64,000 nucleotides of DNA from Pararhizobium arenae. Lineage in GTDB: Bacteria; Pseudomonadota; Alphaproteobacteria; Rhizobiales; Rhizobiaceae. Of this stretch, positions 45,585 to 54,157 are shown one piece after another (within the stretch, counting starts at the first letter, position 1; every line of letters begins with the position of its first letter). The position numbers were made by a program, and so were the translations under genes. The stretch spans positions 186,001 through 250,000 of the forward strand of contig NZ_MOOY01000004.1 in the NCBI RefSeq assembly GCF_001931685.1, given 5' to 3'. Under the pieces are notes generated by a model that saw only the letters and a list, made by a program, of their open reading frames with translations, was not told the origin of the DNA and did no database searches.

Positions 45585-46190
45585 ATGGCAAAGCGAGTCA
45601 CTGGTCCCGAAATCGAAAAACTCATCCAGCTCCTGGCAAAGGTGCCGGGACTTGGTCCCCGCTCCGCCCGCCGTGCGGCGCTGCATCTGGTCAAGAAGAA
45701 AGAACAGTTGCTCGGTCCTCTGGCCGATGCCATGGGGGAAGCACACCGCAAGGTCTGTACATGCTCGACCTGCGGCAACGTCGATACCCAGGACCCCTGT
45801 AGCGTCTGCACCGACGAGCGCCGCGACAATTCGGTCATCATCGTGGTGGAAGACGTTTCCGATCTCTGGGCGCTCGAGCGGGCAGGGGCCATGAACACGG
45901 CTTACCATGTTCTCGGCGGCACGCTCTCGCCACTCGATGGTGTCGGTCCGGAAGACCTGAACATTCGCGGCCTCGTGGATCGTATCGCCAAGGGCGGCGT
46001 GCGCGAGCTGATCATCGCCGTCAATGCGACGGTCGAGGGCACGACGACCGCCCATTACATCACCGACCAGCTCGAGGGGTTCGATATCAAGATCAGCCGC
46101 CTCGCCCACGGCGTCCCTGTCGGCGGCGAGCTGGATTATCTGGACGAAGGCACGCTGACAGCGGCGCTGCGGGCGAGGACGAGTATATGA
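45585..46190 (+). CDS. recR: Recombination protein RecR
   Basis: 201 residues. Helix-hairpin-helix [20 protein letters not shown], zinc motif [16 protein letters not shown] and Toprim domain ([38 protein letters not shown]). With RecF and RecO it loads RecA on gapped DNA. Its stop overlaps an ATG (46187) that opens the long frame of the transglycosylase gene. Confidence 0.95.
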   Translation: MAKRVTGPEIEKLIQLLAKVPGLGPRSARRAALHLVKKKEQLLGPLADAMGEAHRKVCTCSTCGNVDTQDPCSVCTDERRDNSVIIVVEDVSDLWALERAGAMNTAYHVLGGTLSPLDGVGPEDLNIRGLVDRIAKGGVRELIIAVNATVEGTTTAHYITDQLEGFDIKISRLAHGVPVGGELDYLDEGTLTAALRARTSI

Positions 46191-46223
46191 AATTTTTGTG
46201 CCACCTGTTGAGCTCGTTGCGAA

Positions 46224-46384
46224 ACACCCCGCTCTGTCACTTCGTGACATCTCCCCCTCAAGGGGGGAGATCACTCTTCTACCTCGTCTATAAAATTCCG
46301 CGTCTCTTGAAGGAGCGACCGGTTCGGCATACTCCCATCTCCCCCCTTGAGGGGGAGATGTCGGCAAAGCCGACAGAGGGGGGT
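46224..46384. repeat. Pair of inverted GC-rich palindromic elements
   Basis: Two units of about 50 bases facing each other (46224-46272 and 46335-46384). Each has two hairpins: TCTCCCCCT/AGGGGGAGA type arms with a short loop, and GTCAC/GTGAC or TGTCGGC/GCCGACA. This is the build of the short palindromic repeats (RIME/ABC type) common between Rhizobiales genes. Here the right unit contains the likely ribosome binding site and start codon of the transglycosylase gene. Confidence 0.75.
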
Positions 46385-47626
46385 ACTTTCCGGCCGATTC
46401 GAAATTTATTCCTTGCTACCATCTTTGCACTTGCCCCGCTCCCGGTGCTTGCTGCCTCGAAAGCCGCCACCGAAGCGCAGTTTCGTCAATGGTTGCAGCA
46501 GGATCTCTGGCCTGAAGCGCAGAAGGCCGGCATTTCCGCCTCCGCCTTCAAATCTGCCTTTGCCGATATAAAGCTCAATTGGGACTTGCCCGATCTCGTT
46601 CCCCCCGGCACGAAACCCCAGGGCGAGCAGAAACAGAGCCAGGCGGAGTTTTCCTCACCGGGCGCCTATTTCTCCGAGCAGCGCCTGCAGGGTCTCGCCG
46701 CGACCGGTCGCAGCCTGTCCAAGACTCATGCCGCCACGCTTCGTCGCATCGAAAAGACTTACGGCGTTCCGGGCGGCATCGTGCTGGCCATCTGGGGGCG
46801 AGAATCCGGCTATGGTCGTGCGAAGATCCCGCATCCGGTCATGGAAGTTCTGTCTACCAAGGCCTTCATGTCGACAAGGCCGGAGCTTTTCCGCAAGGAA
46901 CTGATCGCCGCGCTTCATATTCTTGAAAGCGGCGACGTGCGCGAATCCGATATGCGCGGTTCGTGGGCTGGCGCCATGGGTCAGCCGCAGTTCCTGCCGT
47001 CAAGCTTCTTGCAATATGCCGTGGATTTCGATGGTGACGGGCGCCGCGATATCTGGAACTCTGTGCCGGATGTGCTGGGCTCCATCGCCCATTATCTTTC
47101 CGAAAAGGGCTGGCAGCGCGGTCGCGACTGGGGCTTTGAAGTCTCGATCCCTGACGCCGTCTCCTGCGCGCAGGAAGGTCCCGATCTCGCCAAGCCGATC
47201 TCGGCTTGGGCGAGGGATGGCATCACCCGCATCTCCGGCAAAGCCTTTCCCTCAAGCGAGGCATCGGCCAGCGGCATGATGCTGGTCCCTGCCGGCCGGT
47301 ACGGTCCGGAGTTTGTCGTCACGCCGAATTTCTACGTGATCAAGGAATACAACAATTCCGATCTCTATGCCCTGTTCATCGGCAATCTCGCCGATCGCAT
47401 CTCCTCCGGCGGGGGCGCGTTTCGCGGCAGCTGGGGCGATGTCGGCAAGATGCTGCGCTCGGATGTTCTGAAAATGCAGAAGAGCCTGCAGGCAAAGGGT
47501 TATGACGTCGGCAAGGCCGATGGTCTCGCCGGCTACAAGACCCGCCGCTCCCTGGGCGATTGGCAGGCTAAAAACGGGCTTGCGGCAACCTGTTTCCCGG
47601 ATGCCTCGCTGAAAGGCAAGCTGTAG
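46358..47626 (+). CDS. mltB: Lytic murein transglycosylase (MltB-like) with peptidoglycan-binding domain
   Basis: 422 residues from ATG 46358. Signal peptide IRNLFLATIFALAPLPVLAA; SLT domain 2 with the catalytic Glu in GRESGYGRAKIPH (about residue 150) and MGQPQFLPSSFLQYAVDFDG; C-terminal PG_binding_1 domain (LKMQKSLQAKGYDVGKADGL). Cuts the glycan strand to a 1,6-anhydro end in the periplasm. The ATG at 46358 follows GGGGGAG, and both lie in a palindromic repeat, so the first nine residues (MSAKPTEGG) are repeat-derived. The frame is open back to 46187, overlapping the recR stop; that start would put 57 repeat-coded residues before the signal peptide and is less likely. Confidence 0.85.
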   Translation: MSAKPTEGGTFRPIRNLFLATIFALAPLPVLAASKAATEAQFRQWLQQDLWPEAQKAGISASAFKSAFADIKLNWDLPDLVPPGTKPQGEQKQSQAEFSSPGAYFSEQRLQGLAATGRSLSKTHAATLRRIEKTYGVPGGIVLAIWGRESGYGRAKIPHPVMEVLSTKAFMSTRPELFRKELIAALHILESGDVRESDMRGSWAGAMGQPQFLPSSFLQYAVDFDGDGRRDIWNSVPDVLGSIAHYLSEKGWQRGRDWGFEVSIPDAVSCAQEGPDLAKPISAWARDGITRISGKAFPSSEASASGMMLVPAGRYGPEFVVTPNFYVIKEYNNSDLYALFIGNLADRISSGGGAFRGSWGDVGKMLRSDVLKMQKSLQAKGYDVGKADGLAGYKTRRSLGDWQAKNGLAATCFPDASLKGKL

Positions 47627-47642
47627 GTTCCGCCGGTCGCGA

Positions 47643-47858
47643 TCAGACCTGTTCCAGCCCCGTAACCTTCTGCATTGCCTGCAGAATTGCCGGCTTGGTG
47701 GTCTGGCCTGTCTTGTAGAGACCAAGCATGACCGTCGCCACATCCCGGCCGTCGGGGCTATCGATCTGCACGTTGGTTTTTTTGCACCAGTCCTCAAGTG
47801 CACCGTATACGATCGCGATCTCGCCTTGCGTCAATGCCATGTCGGAAAGAAAAGACAT
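47643..47858 (-). CDS. Small conserved-looking protein of unknown function
   Basis: 71 residues from ATG 47858, with GGGGG nine bases upstream; an ATG at 47867 is too close to that site. Acidic N-half, SDMALTQGEIAIVYGALEDW, then GRDVATVMLGLYKTGQTTKP; no signal peptide, no membrane segment, one Cys. Family not recognised. Coding character judged from the well-placed ribosome binding site only. Confidence 0.5.
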   Translation of the reverse strand: MSFLSDMALTQGEIAIVYGALEDWCKKTNVQIDSPDGRDVATVMLGLYKTGQTTKPAILQAMQKVTGLEQV

Positions 47859-47944
47859 ATGCGTCATCCCCCATCGAAACTATCGACTGAGTTTAGTGCT
47901 GCCGCAGGCGGCCGCAATTCTCAGATTTAGGGGGTCTGGAACGG

Positions 47945-48133
47945 CTAATCGATCCGCGCCGAAGAGGCTTCGACAAGCGATGTCGCAATCGCCATGGCAA
48001 GCTGTTTGCCGCGAATGCGAATGATTTTTGGATCGAGATCGCGCGCGGAAAGCACGAGGTCCATGCCTTCCCGCATCACGATCTGCTGTGCCCTGTGAAC
48101 TGCCCAACTCTCGACTTCATCGCGCTTGTGCAT
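47945..48133 (-). CDS. Small protein of unknown function
   Basis: 62 residues, MHKRDEVESWAVHRAQQIVM, then RDLDPKIIRIRGKQLAMAIA; helical, slightly basic centre, no signal peptide. CAAGG lies seven bases before the ATG. Family not recognised. Upstream of it (48134-48341) is a 208-base AT-rich interval without a gene. Confidence 0.5.
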   Translation of the reverse strand: MHKRDEVESWAVHRAQQIVMREGMDLVLSARDLDPKIIRIRGKQLAMAIATSLVEASSARID

Positions 48134-48341
48134 TGCGCCTTGCCCCCGGCTAAATCATCTAGCGTGTCGTTCGGCTCGTCTATCCGACCTGAACGCGGTC
48201 ACCTGGGGCGAATCACTGAGCGTATTCATAGGATGCGGTATTTTCGTCTTTTCTGTACTACTATTTCTAGGGAGTAATTATTGGGCGACGAAACATCGTT
48301 TCGGTCAGTTTGCGACAGGCGTGGCCTGTTTTACTCGACCG

Positions 48342-48719
48342 TTAGACTTCGAAAACATCGTCGAAGGATTCCGGAAAGTTCTGGCGCGCCACCCGTTCGT
48401 CGATGACCAGCATCGCTTCATAGGACAGCGGATCGAAGTCCTTCTCGGCAGCGATCACTTCCCGTCCGAAGAGCAGGTTGAGACGCGCTGCATCGAGGTT
48501 GCCGCGCTCGAACGGTTCCGTGCCGAAATGATGCCAGAGTGCATGCAGGAAGGCAGCATCGATCCGATGTTCCTTCGTTCCCGGCCGCGCCTTGCGCGGC
48601 AGGGCCTTGATCGGGGTTACACCCTTCGGATTGGCGCGTCGGATTGTGAACTGGATGCCCGTGCCCGGCATTCCACCCGGGAATCCGCGGTGTTTGGTCA
48701 TGTCGGGCAGGTTTGCCAT
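48342..48719 (-). CDS. Conserved hypothetical protein downstream of yghU
   Basis: 125 residues. AAGGAGAAA precedes the ATG. Basic first half (IRRANPKGVTPIKALPRKAR) and a helical second half (DAAFLHALWHHFGTEPFERG); no signal peptide, no membrane segment. Eleven bases after the yghU stop, so one transcript. Family not recognised. Confidence 0.65.
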   Translation of the reverse strand: MANLPDMTKHRGFPGGMPGTGIQFTIRRANPKGVTPIKALPRKARPGTKEHRIDAAFLHALWHHFGTEPFERGNLDAARLNLLFGREVIAAEKDFDPLSYEAMLVIDERVARQNFPESFDDVFEV

Positions 48720-48730
48720 CCGGTTTCTCC

Positions 48731-49636
48731 TTAAGCCTTGGTAAGCTTGTCCTGCGTCTTCGTATCGAAGTCGGAGGCATCGTGGCGTTCGTGCAACTGC
48801 TCTGCCGGATCGCCGAACAGCCGGTTGACCATGCGGCCGCGCTTCACGGCAGGGCGGGCTGCAATTTCGGCCGTCCAGCGCTGAACGTTCTTGTAGGTTT
48901 CCACCTCCAGAAACGTTCCGGCGTCGCCATAGGCCTGGCCGAGCGCGATGTTGCCATACCAGGGCCAGATCGCCATATCGGCGATGGTGTAGTCCGAGCC
49001 CGCCATGAACTGATGATCGGCAAGGTGGCGGTCGAGCACGTCGAACTGGCGCTTCGCTTCCATGGCGTAACGGTCGATCGCATATTTGATCTTGATCGGC
49101 GCATAGGCGTAGAAGTGACCGAAACCGCCGCCGACGAACGGTGCCGAACCCATCTGCCAGAACAGCCAGTTGAAGGTTTCCGTGCGCGTGCGAAGATCGG
49201 TCGGCAGGAAGGCGCCGAACTTTTCCGCCAGATAGAGCAGGATCGAGGCCGATTCGAAGACGCGCACCGGTTCGCCGCCGCCCTTCGGCCCATGATCCAT
49301 CAAGGCCGGGATCTTGGAGTTCGGATTGATATCGACGAAACCCGAGCCGAATTGGTCGCCATCGCCGATACGGATCGGCCAGGCATCGTACTCAGCATCG
49401 GAATGGCCGGCAGCCAGCAGCTCTTCCAGCATGATCGTGACCTTGACGCCGTTTGGCGTCGCCAGCGAATAAAGCTGCAGCGGATGCTTCCCGACCGGCA
49501 ATTCCTTATCCTGGGTCGGGCCGGCGATCGGGCGGTTGATATTGGCAAAGGCGCCACCATTGCCCGCGTCCCAGGTCCAGACCTTGGGAGGCTCATAGCC
49601 GGCGGGAAAATTATCGGCAGGGGATTTTTCGGTCAT
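48731..49636 (-). CDS. yghU: Glutathione-dependent disulfide-bond oxidoreductase YghU
   Basis: 301 residues. Glutathione transferase-like fold with the Nu-class features of YghU/YfcG: thioredoxin-like N-domain (LYSLATPNGVKVTIMLEELL), RIGDGDQFGSGFVDINPNSKIPAL (glutathione site) and SASILLYLAEKF; all-helical C-domain with DYTIADMAIWPWYGN. Reduces disulfides with two glutathione molecules, without a catalytic Cys. AAGGA precedes the ATG. Confidence 0.9.
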   Translation of the reverse strand: MTEKSPADNFPAGYEPPKVWTWDAGNGGAFANINRPIAGPTQDKELPVGKHPLQLYSLATPNGVKVTIMLEELLAAGHSDAEYDAWPIRIGDGDQFGSGFVDINPNSKIPALMDHGPKGGGEPVRVFESASILLYLAEKFGAFLPTDLRTRTETFNWLFWQMGSAPFVGGGFGHFYAYAPIKIKYAIDRYAMEAKRQFDVLDRHLADHQFMAGSDYTIADMAIWPWYGNIALGQAYGDAGTFLEVETYKNVQRWTAEIAARPAVKRGRMVNRLFGDPAEQLHERHDASDFDTKTQDKLTKA

Positions 49637-49807
49637 GAAAATCGGTCCTTGTTATTGAGCGATGCACGAAAGCGCATCAGGCATATGGGAAGCGGATGAG
49701 CGATTGTCTCTAGTCCCGCCCGTCGATTTCAGAACTATTTTTCGCCGTAGTGTCAGGAGGTTTTTTAAGAAAATTCGTCGCCCTTGCAAGCCTTTGAAGG
49801 CAAGTTG

Positions 49808-52675
49808 CTAGAATCGGGCGCGAATACTGCCGAGCAAGGTTCGTCCGGGGGCCGCGACGCCGTAGGCAACCTGAAAGTCCGTGTCGAAAACATTGAGCAG
49901 TTGAAGGCTCGTTTCCAGATGACCATCCGGGGATTTCCAGGACAGGCCGATATTGGTCAGGGAAAACGGATCTAGTTTCAAGCCGTTATCCATGCCGGCT
50001 CTCTTCCCGATAAAGGTCTGCCCGATTGTCGCAGTCCAGCGATTCGGGTCAACGTAAGTGAGGCCGACCTGCGCCATTTGTTCAGGTACCATGGGCAGTC
50101 CGATATCTTCGGGTACGTCGGGCGAGGTGTTTTTGCTGTCCATGAGTGTAAAGGAACCATAGGCACCAAAACCGCCGCCGATCCAGTAATTGGCGCTCAA
50201 GTTGATGCGGTCGATATTCCCCTCGCTTGCGCCAAAACGGGTATAGAGTACATCGGGTACTCGCAGCGAAAGACCGTCCAATCTCTGGTTCTGATACTCA
50301 GCTGCCGTGAAGAAACGTTCGGACCATTCCGCATCCCAACGGAGTGCCAATGTTTTCGAATGTCCGGTTGTGATTAGCGGCAAGTCAAGCGGCGCAAGCC
50401 CGACCGTTGAAATCGGTGAAAGGGTATAGTTCGAATCGAGGCTTGTATCCTCGCGGTAATAGGCACGTAGCCAATGGTTATCGACAGGCGCCCAGGCAAT
50501 TCCGATGCGTGGATCAATGCGATCATAATCGTCGCCGCCCTCTACCCAGTTGTAGAAAAGCCCGCCTTGAAACTGAAGCGATCGATCGATCTCCCAGAGT
50601 GCGTCGCTGTAAATACGCGCGGAGCGACCTGACGATTCAAGATCTGGCGATGTATATTCGTCGCCATTCCAGAATGTGTAGATTGAGTAGTCGTAGTTGC
50701 GAGCCCAGACATTGCCTTCCAGCCCGTAGCGCAGTGTAACGGGGCCAATGCCCAGGAGGTGCGATATGCCCGCTGTCAGCGTGCGTTGGCGCGTGTTTTC
50801 TTTCAGTTGAAACAGGGCATCATCGTCCAGAATGGGATCGTAGTCGATAAAATCGATCTCCGTATGCTCCCGGATATCATTTCCCGCGACGAAAGCCTGG
50901 ACCACGTTGCGGTCGGAAATCGTGTGGGCCCAGCCAACACCCAGATTGGCAAAACGTGTATCGCTGATGTCGTAAGGTGTCGGGTTCCAGTCCGGCCCGG
51001 GATATCCCTGCTCGGTACGACCCGCATTGGCGAACACGAAGATGTTGTCTTCGAGGGTCGGACGCAGGCCGATCTCTGCATTGACATTCTCAATGTCATC
51101 ACGGTCGTTTTCCCGCGGGCTATCGGGACGGATCATGCCGGCCTGCAGGTAATAGCTCACCGGCAGGGTGGCATAACTGGTGCCCTGAAGAAGGATCTCG
51201 TCATTCCAACCAAGACCACCATCCTTCTCCCACATCAGCCCGCCCGTGAGGGAGGCCTCGAAAAAAGCACGGCCTTCCAGCGAATTACGCTTGGTCTCGC
51301 CCGCGACCGCTATGGGGTCGAGCATCAGCGCCTGCATTTGAGAGGAGAACGTCGAGCTGCCGGGCTGCCGGCGTTCCTGTGGTGTCAGAAGCGGTGACTC
51401 TCCGCTGAAAGGCGTATCGCGTCCGCCGTCCGCCTCATCAAGATAGGACGAGCCCTTGAAAGGGTCGTAACCACGGTCGGCATAATAATCGCCCCATTCA
51501 CTGAGGCCGAGATTATGGAGGGTGATGCCCAGGAAGGAGCTTGCCTCGCGGTTGGCATCGTAGCCGCTATAATATCCGCCACGCGCCTGTCTGCGCCGCA
51601 GCGCCTCCCGAGCCTGTTCGATTGCCTCGTCGGCCCGGAACTGGTCGAGCGCAATGCCGGAGCGGATCAGCGGGATGGAGGGATTGTCGTCTTCATAGCG
51701 GTCGGCATTGTCGAGTGCCTGTATCGCCTCGTCCTCATTGCCGTTCTGATAGGCGGCGATTGCCAGCCCGATCAGGCTGTCGCCATAGGTCGGGTTGACG
51801 GCAGACGCTTCAAGCAGCGCGCGTTCGCCTTCATCGGTCTCGCCCATGCGCAACAGGTATCGCCCCTTGGCCGCCAGCACGGCGTAGGATTTGGCATCGA
51901 GTTTTTCGGCGATGTCGAGCGCAGATTTCGCTGCCTTCATCTGCTCGTTGTCCATCAGGAAACGAGCATAATTCGCATAGAGTGCGGCGTTTTGCGGATT
52001 GAGTTCGATCGCACGCCGATGGGCATCGTCCGCCTCGACGATCGCGTTTCGGTCGCTCTGGACGGTGCCTATCTCATCCCAGACATCATCGGCACCGGGA
52101 GCTATCTTCACGGCCCGCTCCAGATCAACAAGCGCGCCATCGAGATCGCTGTTGATGGTGGCGTGAAAACGGGCGCTGGTCAAAAGGGCCGCCGGGCTGT
52201 CTGGATCGAGCGCCAGGGCACGCGCCAGAGCCTCGCGAACCTCGTCACGGCGGTCGAGCTCGAAGGCAAGTTCGGCACGCGCTGCCGGAAGGCGGGCGGC
52301 GTCGGGAAAGCGGCCCTCCGCAGCCTTCAGGAAATCGATCGCTGCCGCCGCTCCGCGATCGTTGGCAATGACAGAGGCCTGGGCGAGGACACCGACCGGA
52401 GTGTCGTCATAGCTGCCCATGTCTGGCGGACGTGTCTGACGATCAGGATCGGCAAGCGTTTCGGCGAACCAGAGGCCATAGGCCGCAGACGCACGCCGCT
52501 CCCGTTCGAGACCCGGTATCGCCTCACGAAAAAGACGTACAGCGTCGTCATAATGCAGGTCGTTTCCGGCAATCATGGCTTCGACGAGTTTTGCGCGCGC
52601 TTCGAGCGGGCCGGGCAGCGGGCGGGGCAATGAGCCGATCGCCGCCTTGGCAGCGGCAAAGCCGTCATATTCCAA
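49808..52675 (-). CDS. TPR plus TonB-receptor-like outer-membrane barrel protein (C-terminal part of a frameshifted gene)
   Basis: 955 codons open, with only a TTG at the left limit and no signal peptide. First about 370 residues are TPR repeats (e.g. ALALDPDSPAALLTSARFHA, AIELNPQNAALYANYARFLM). From about residue 480 to the end is a beta-barrel rich in alternating aromatic strands; the tail GYGVAAPGRTLLGSIRARF-like end, closing with Phe, is that of TonB-dependent receptors, but the plug is absent. An outer-membrane protein needs a signal peptide, which is present on the FecR frame overlapping it by about 100 bases. Restoring one G near 52687 joins the two into about 1200 residues (FecR - TPR - barrel). 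I treat them as one broken or mis-sequenced gene. Confidence 0.75.
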   Translation of the reverse strand: MEYDGFAAAKAAIGSLPRPLPGPLEARAKLVEAMIAGNDLHYDDAVRLFREAIPGLERERRASAAYGLWFAETLADPDRQTRPPDMGSYDDTPVGVLAQASVIANDRGAAAAIDFLKAAEGRFPDAARLPAARAELAFELDRRDEVREALARALALDPDSPAALLTSARFHATINSDLDGALVDLERAVKIAPGADDVWDEIGTVQSDRNAIVEADDAHRRAIELNPQNAALYANYARFLMDNEQMKAAKSALDIAEKLDAKSYAVLAAKGRYLLRMGETDEGERALLEASAVNPTYGDSLIGLAIAAYQNGNEDEAIQALDNADRYEDDNPSIPLIRSGIALDQFRADEAIEQAREALRRRQARGGYYSGYDANREASSFLGITLHNLGLSEWGDYYADRGYDPFKGSSYLDEADGGRDTPFSGESPLLTPQERRQPGSSTFSSQMQALMLDPIAVAGETKRNSLEGRAFFEASLTGGLMWEKDGGLGWNDEILLQGTSYATLPVSYYLQAGMIRPDSPRENDRDDIENVNAEIGLRPTLEDNIFVFANAGRTEQGYPGPDWNPTPYDISDTRFANLGVGWAHTISDRNVVQAFVAGNDIREHTEIDFIDYDPILDDDALFQLKENTRQRTLTAGISHLLGIGPVTLRYGLEGNVWARNYDYSIYTFWNGDEYTSPDLESSGRSARIYSDALWEIDRSLQFQGGLFYNWVEGGDDYDRIDPRIGIAWAPVDNHWLRAYYREDTSLDSNYTLSPISTVGLAPLDLPLITTGHSKTLALRWDAEWSERFFTAAEYQNQRLDGLSLRVPDVLYTRFGASEGNIDRINLSANYWIGGGFGAYGSFTLMDSKNTSPDVPEDIGLPMVPEQMAQVGLTYVDPNRWTATIGQTFIGKRAGMDNGLKLDPFSLTNIGLSWKSPDGHLETSLQLLNVFDTDFQVAYGVAAPGRTLLGSIRARF

Positions 52676-53409
52676 TGCTGCTTCCGCCAGTATTCCGTGC
52701 TGCGGGTAGCGTCATCCAGGGATAGAATGCGACTGCGCTCCGCTCGCAATGCCGCCGGTTTCAGGGTGCTGACCGAAAGGCTGGAAAAAATGCCGCGCAG
52801 CTCGCTGTAAAGCAGGATCTGTTCGCGTTCTTTCAGATTGACCAGCGTATATTTCCGCGGTGCCTGACCTATCGCAACCGTCGCGCCTTCCCCTTTCGCA
52901 ACCGTCACCGAGCCTTTCGGGTTGGAGAGCGAAACCGATCCTTCGAATACGGAAAGCGTCGTCTGGTCACCTTGTACTGTCAGCGTCCAGTCCGTGCCGC
53001 GGATAGCTGCAGCGGCGGCTGGAGTCTCAATCGCAATGCTGCTTCCGCCGCGCTTCGCACGCGCCCATATCGTGCCGCCCTGCAATTCGAGCCGGCTATC
53101 GGCGCTGGCGTTGATCGAGCGCACGACAAGGGTGGTGTTTCGCCCCATGCGCACCTGCGTATCGTCGGCGAAGAGAATGGCAAGACGGCCTTCGGCGTTG
53201 GTTCGCAGGGTGTCGCCCGCCAGAAGCGCTTGATCGACTTCGACCCCGCGCCAGTTGTCGAGTTCGACGAAGCGTGCCTCTTCCCCGGATTTTCGGGAAA
53301 TGACCGAGCCTTCGGCTGCGGACGGGCGTGACAGGACCTCCGCCCAGGCGGTCCCCGCAAGCGACATCACGCTCCCCAGCGCCGCCAAGGCGACAGCACG
53401 CACGATCAT
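52573..53409 (-). CDS. FecR-domain protein, N-terminal part of the FecR-TPR-barrel gene
   Basis: 278 codons in this frame; the true protein probably leaves it near 52687. Signal peptide AVALAALGSVMSLAGTAWA; FecR domain (about residues 55-185) with GDTLRTNAEGRLAILFADDT, TTLVVRSINASADSRLELQGG and FEGSVSLSNPKGSV. Beyond about residue 240 the reading (WRKQHWNMTALPLPRRRSAH) is low-quality sequence typical of a wrong frame. AGGA lies directly at the ATG (53409); a GTG at 53403 has better spacing. Most bacterial FecR proteins are inner-membrane sigma regulators, but here the domain heads an export-signal-bearing protein. Confidence 0.75.
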   Translation of the reverse strand: MIVRAVALAALGSVMSLAGTAWAEVLSRPSAAEGSVISRKSGEEARFVELDNWRGVEVDQALLAGDTLRTNAEGRLAILFADDTQVRMGRNTTLVVRSINASADSRLELQGGTIWARAKRGGSSIAIETPAAAAAIRGTDWTLTVQGDQTTLSVFEGSVSLSNPKGSVTVAKGEGATVAIGQAPRKYTLVNLKEREQILLYSELRGIFSSLSVSTLKPAALRAERSRILSLDDATRSTEYWRKQHWNMTALPLPRRRSAHCPARCPARSKRAQNSSKP

Positions 53410-53469
53410 TCCTAGACACCACAGAAACCGTTTTAACGGCGCGACTATTGTTGGGCGTTCAAGACATTG

Positions 53470-54135
53470 TCAATCTTCGCCGGGTGCCCGGACCGGCCAG
53501 CGGACAATCGCGTCCCGGCCTGTGTCATTGAGGCCATAGATGCCGCGGTCCAGACGGTCGAACCAGCCATAGACATTCCGGAGAAGGATCGCGGCCGCAT
53601 CCGGCGCAACGGTCTTCATGTCGCGCGGGCGGAGGGGGCCCGCTTCCAGCATCCGGGCCATGTCGAGCGTGCGCTGGCGATAGGCGGTCATGATTGGTTG
53701 GCGCGTTGCGCCGCCGCGTGTCGGGTCGCCCTTGCGGCGCTGGTGTTCCGCGACCAGACGCGACCGCTTCTTTGTGTTCTTTCGCGGCAAAAACGCCGTG
53801 GGGCTGACAAGGATATCGACCGTGCCGAGATCGGAAACGCCGAGCATGCCGAAGCCGAGGCGGCGGCAAAGGTCGCGGAACCGCTTGTCCCGTTCGCGGC
53901 CCTTGCCTTTTGCCGAAACGCGGGCCGCAATCCAGATTTCGTCGCTGGCCGCAGCCCGGTCGACCGCCTGAAGCACAAGCTCCAGATTGAAGGTGAGCTT
54001 GAGTTCGCAGATGACGACAACAGGCGGATCGTCGGCGCTCAGGCCAACGATATCGCAGCCGCCGATTTCACCTTTCACCTGATAGCCGGCCTCTTCGAGA
54101 AACCGTTTGATCGGCAGATAGAGTTCGGTTTCCAA
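53470..54135 (-). CDS. DUF2161 protein, predicted PD-(D/E)xK nuclease-like fold
   Basis: 221 residues with a TTG start at 54135, preceded by GGGAAG at seven bases. GGCDIVGLSADDPPVVVICELKLTF carries the D...ExK of the PD-(D/E)xK fold; RFRDLCRRLGFGML and a winged-helix-like C-terminal part follow. Family name in databases suggests phosphodiesterase, never shown. Operon with the SDR and NUDIX genes upstream. Confidence 0.75.
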   Translation of the reverse strand: METELYLPIKRFLEEAGYQVKGEIGGCDIVGLSADDPPVVVICELKLTFNLELVLQAVDRAAASDEIWIAARVSAKGKGRERDKRFRDLCRRLGFGMLGVSDLGTVDILVSPTAFLPRKNTKKRSRLVAEHQRRKGDPTRGGATRQPIMTAYRQRTLDMARMLEAGPLRPRDMKTVAPDAAAILLRNVYGWFDRLDRGIYGLNDTGRDAIVRWPVRAPGED

Positions 54136-54157
54136 AAAAACGCTTCCCGTCCTGCCC

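Noticed and set aside
52660-52715. Programmed -1 frameshift between the FecR and TPR frames
   Set aside because: No slippery heptamer or following pseudoknot-like structure is evident; a lost G explains the data more simply.
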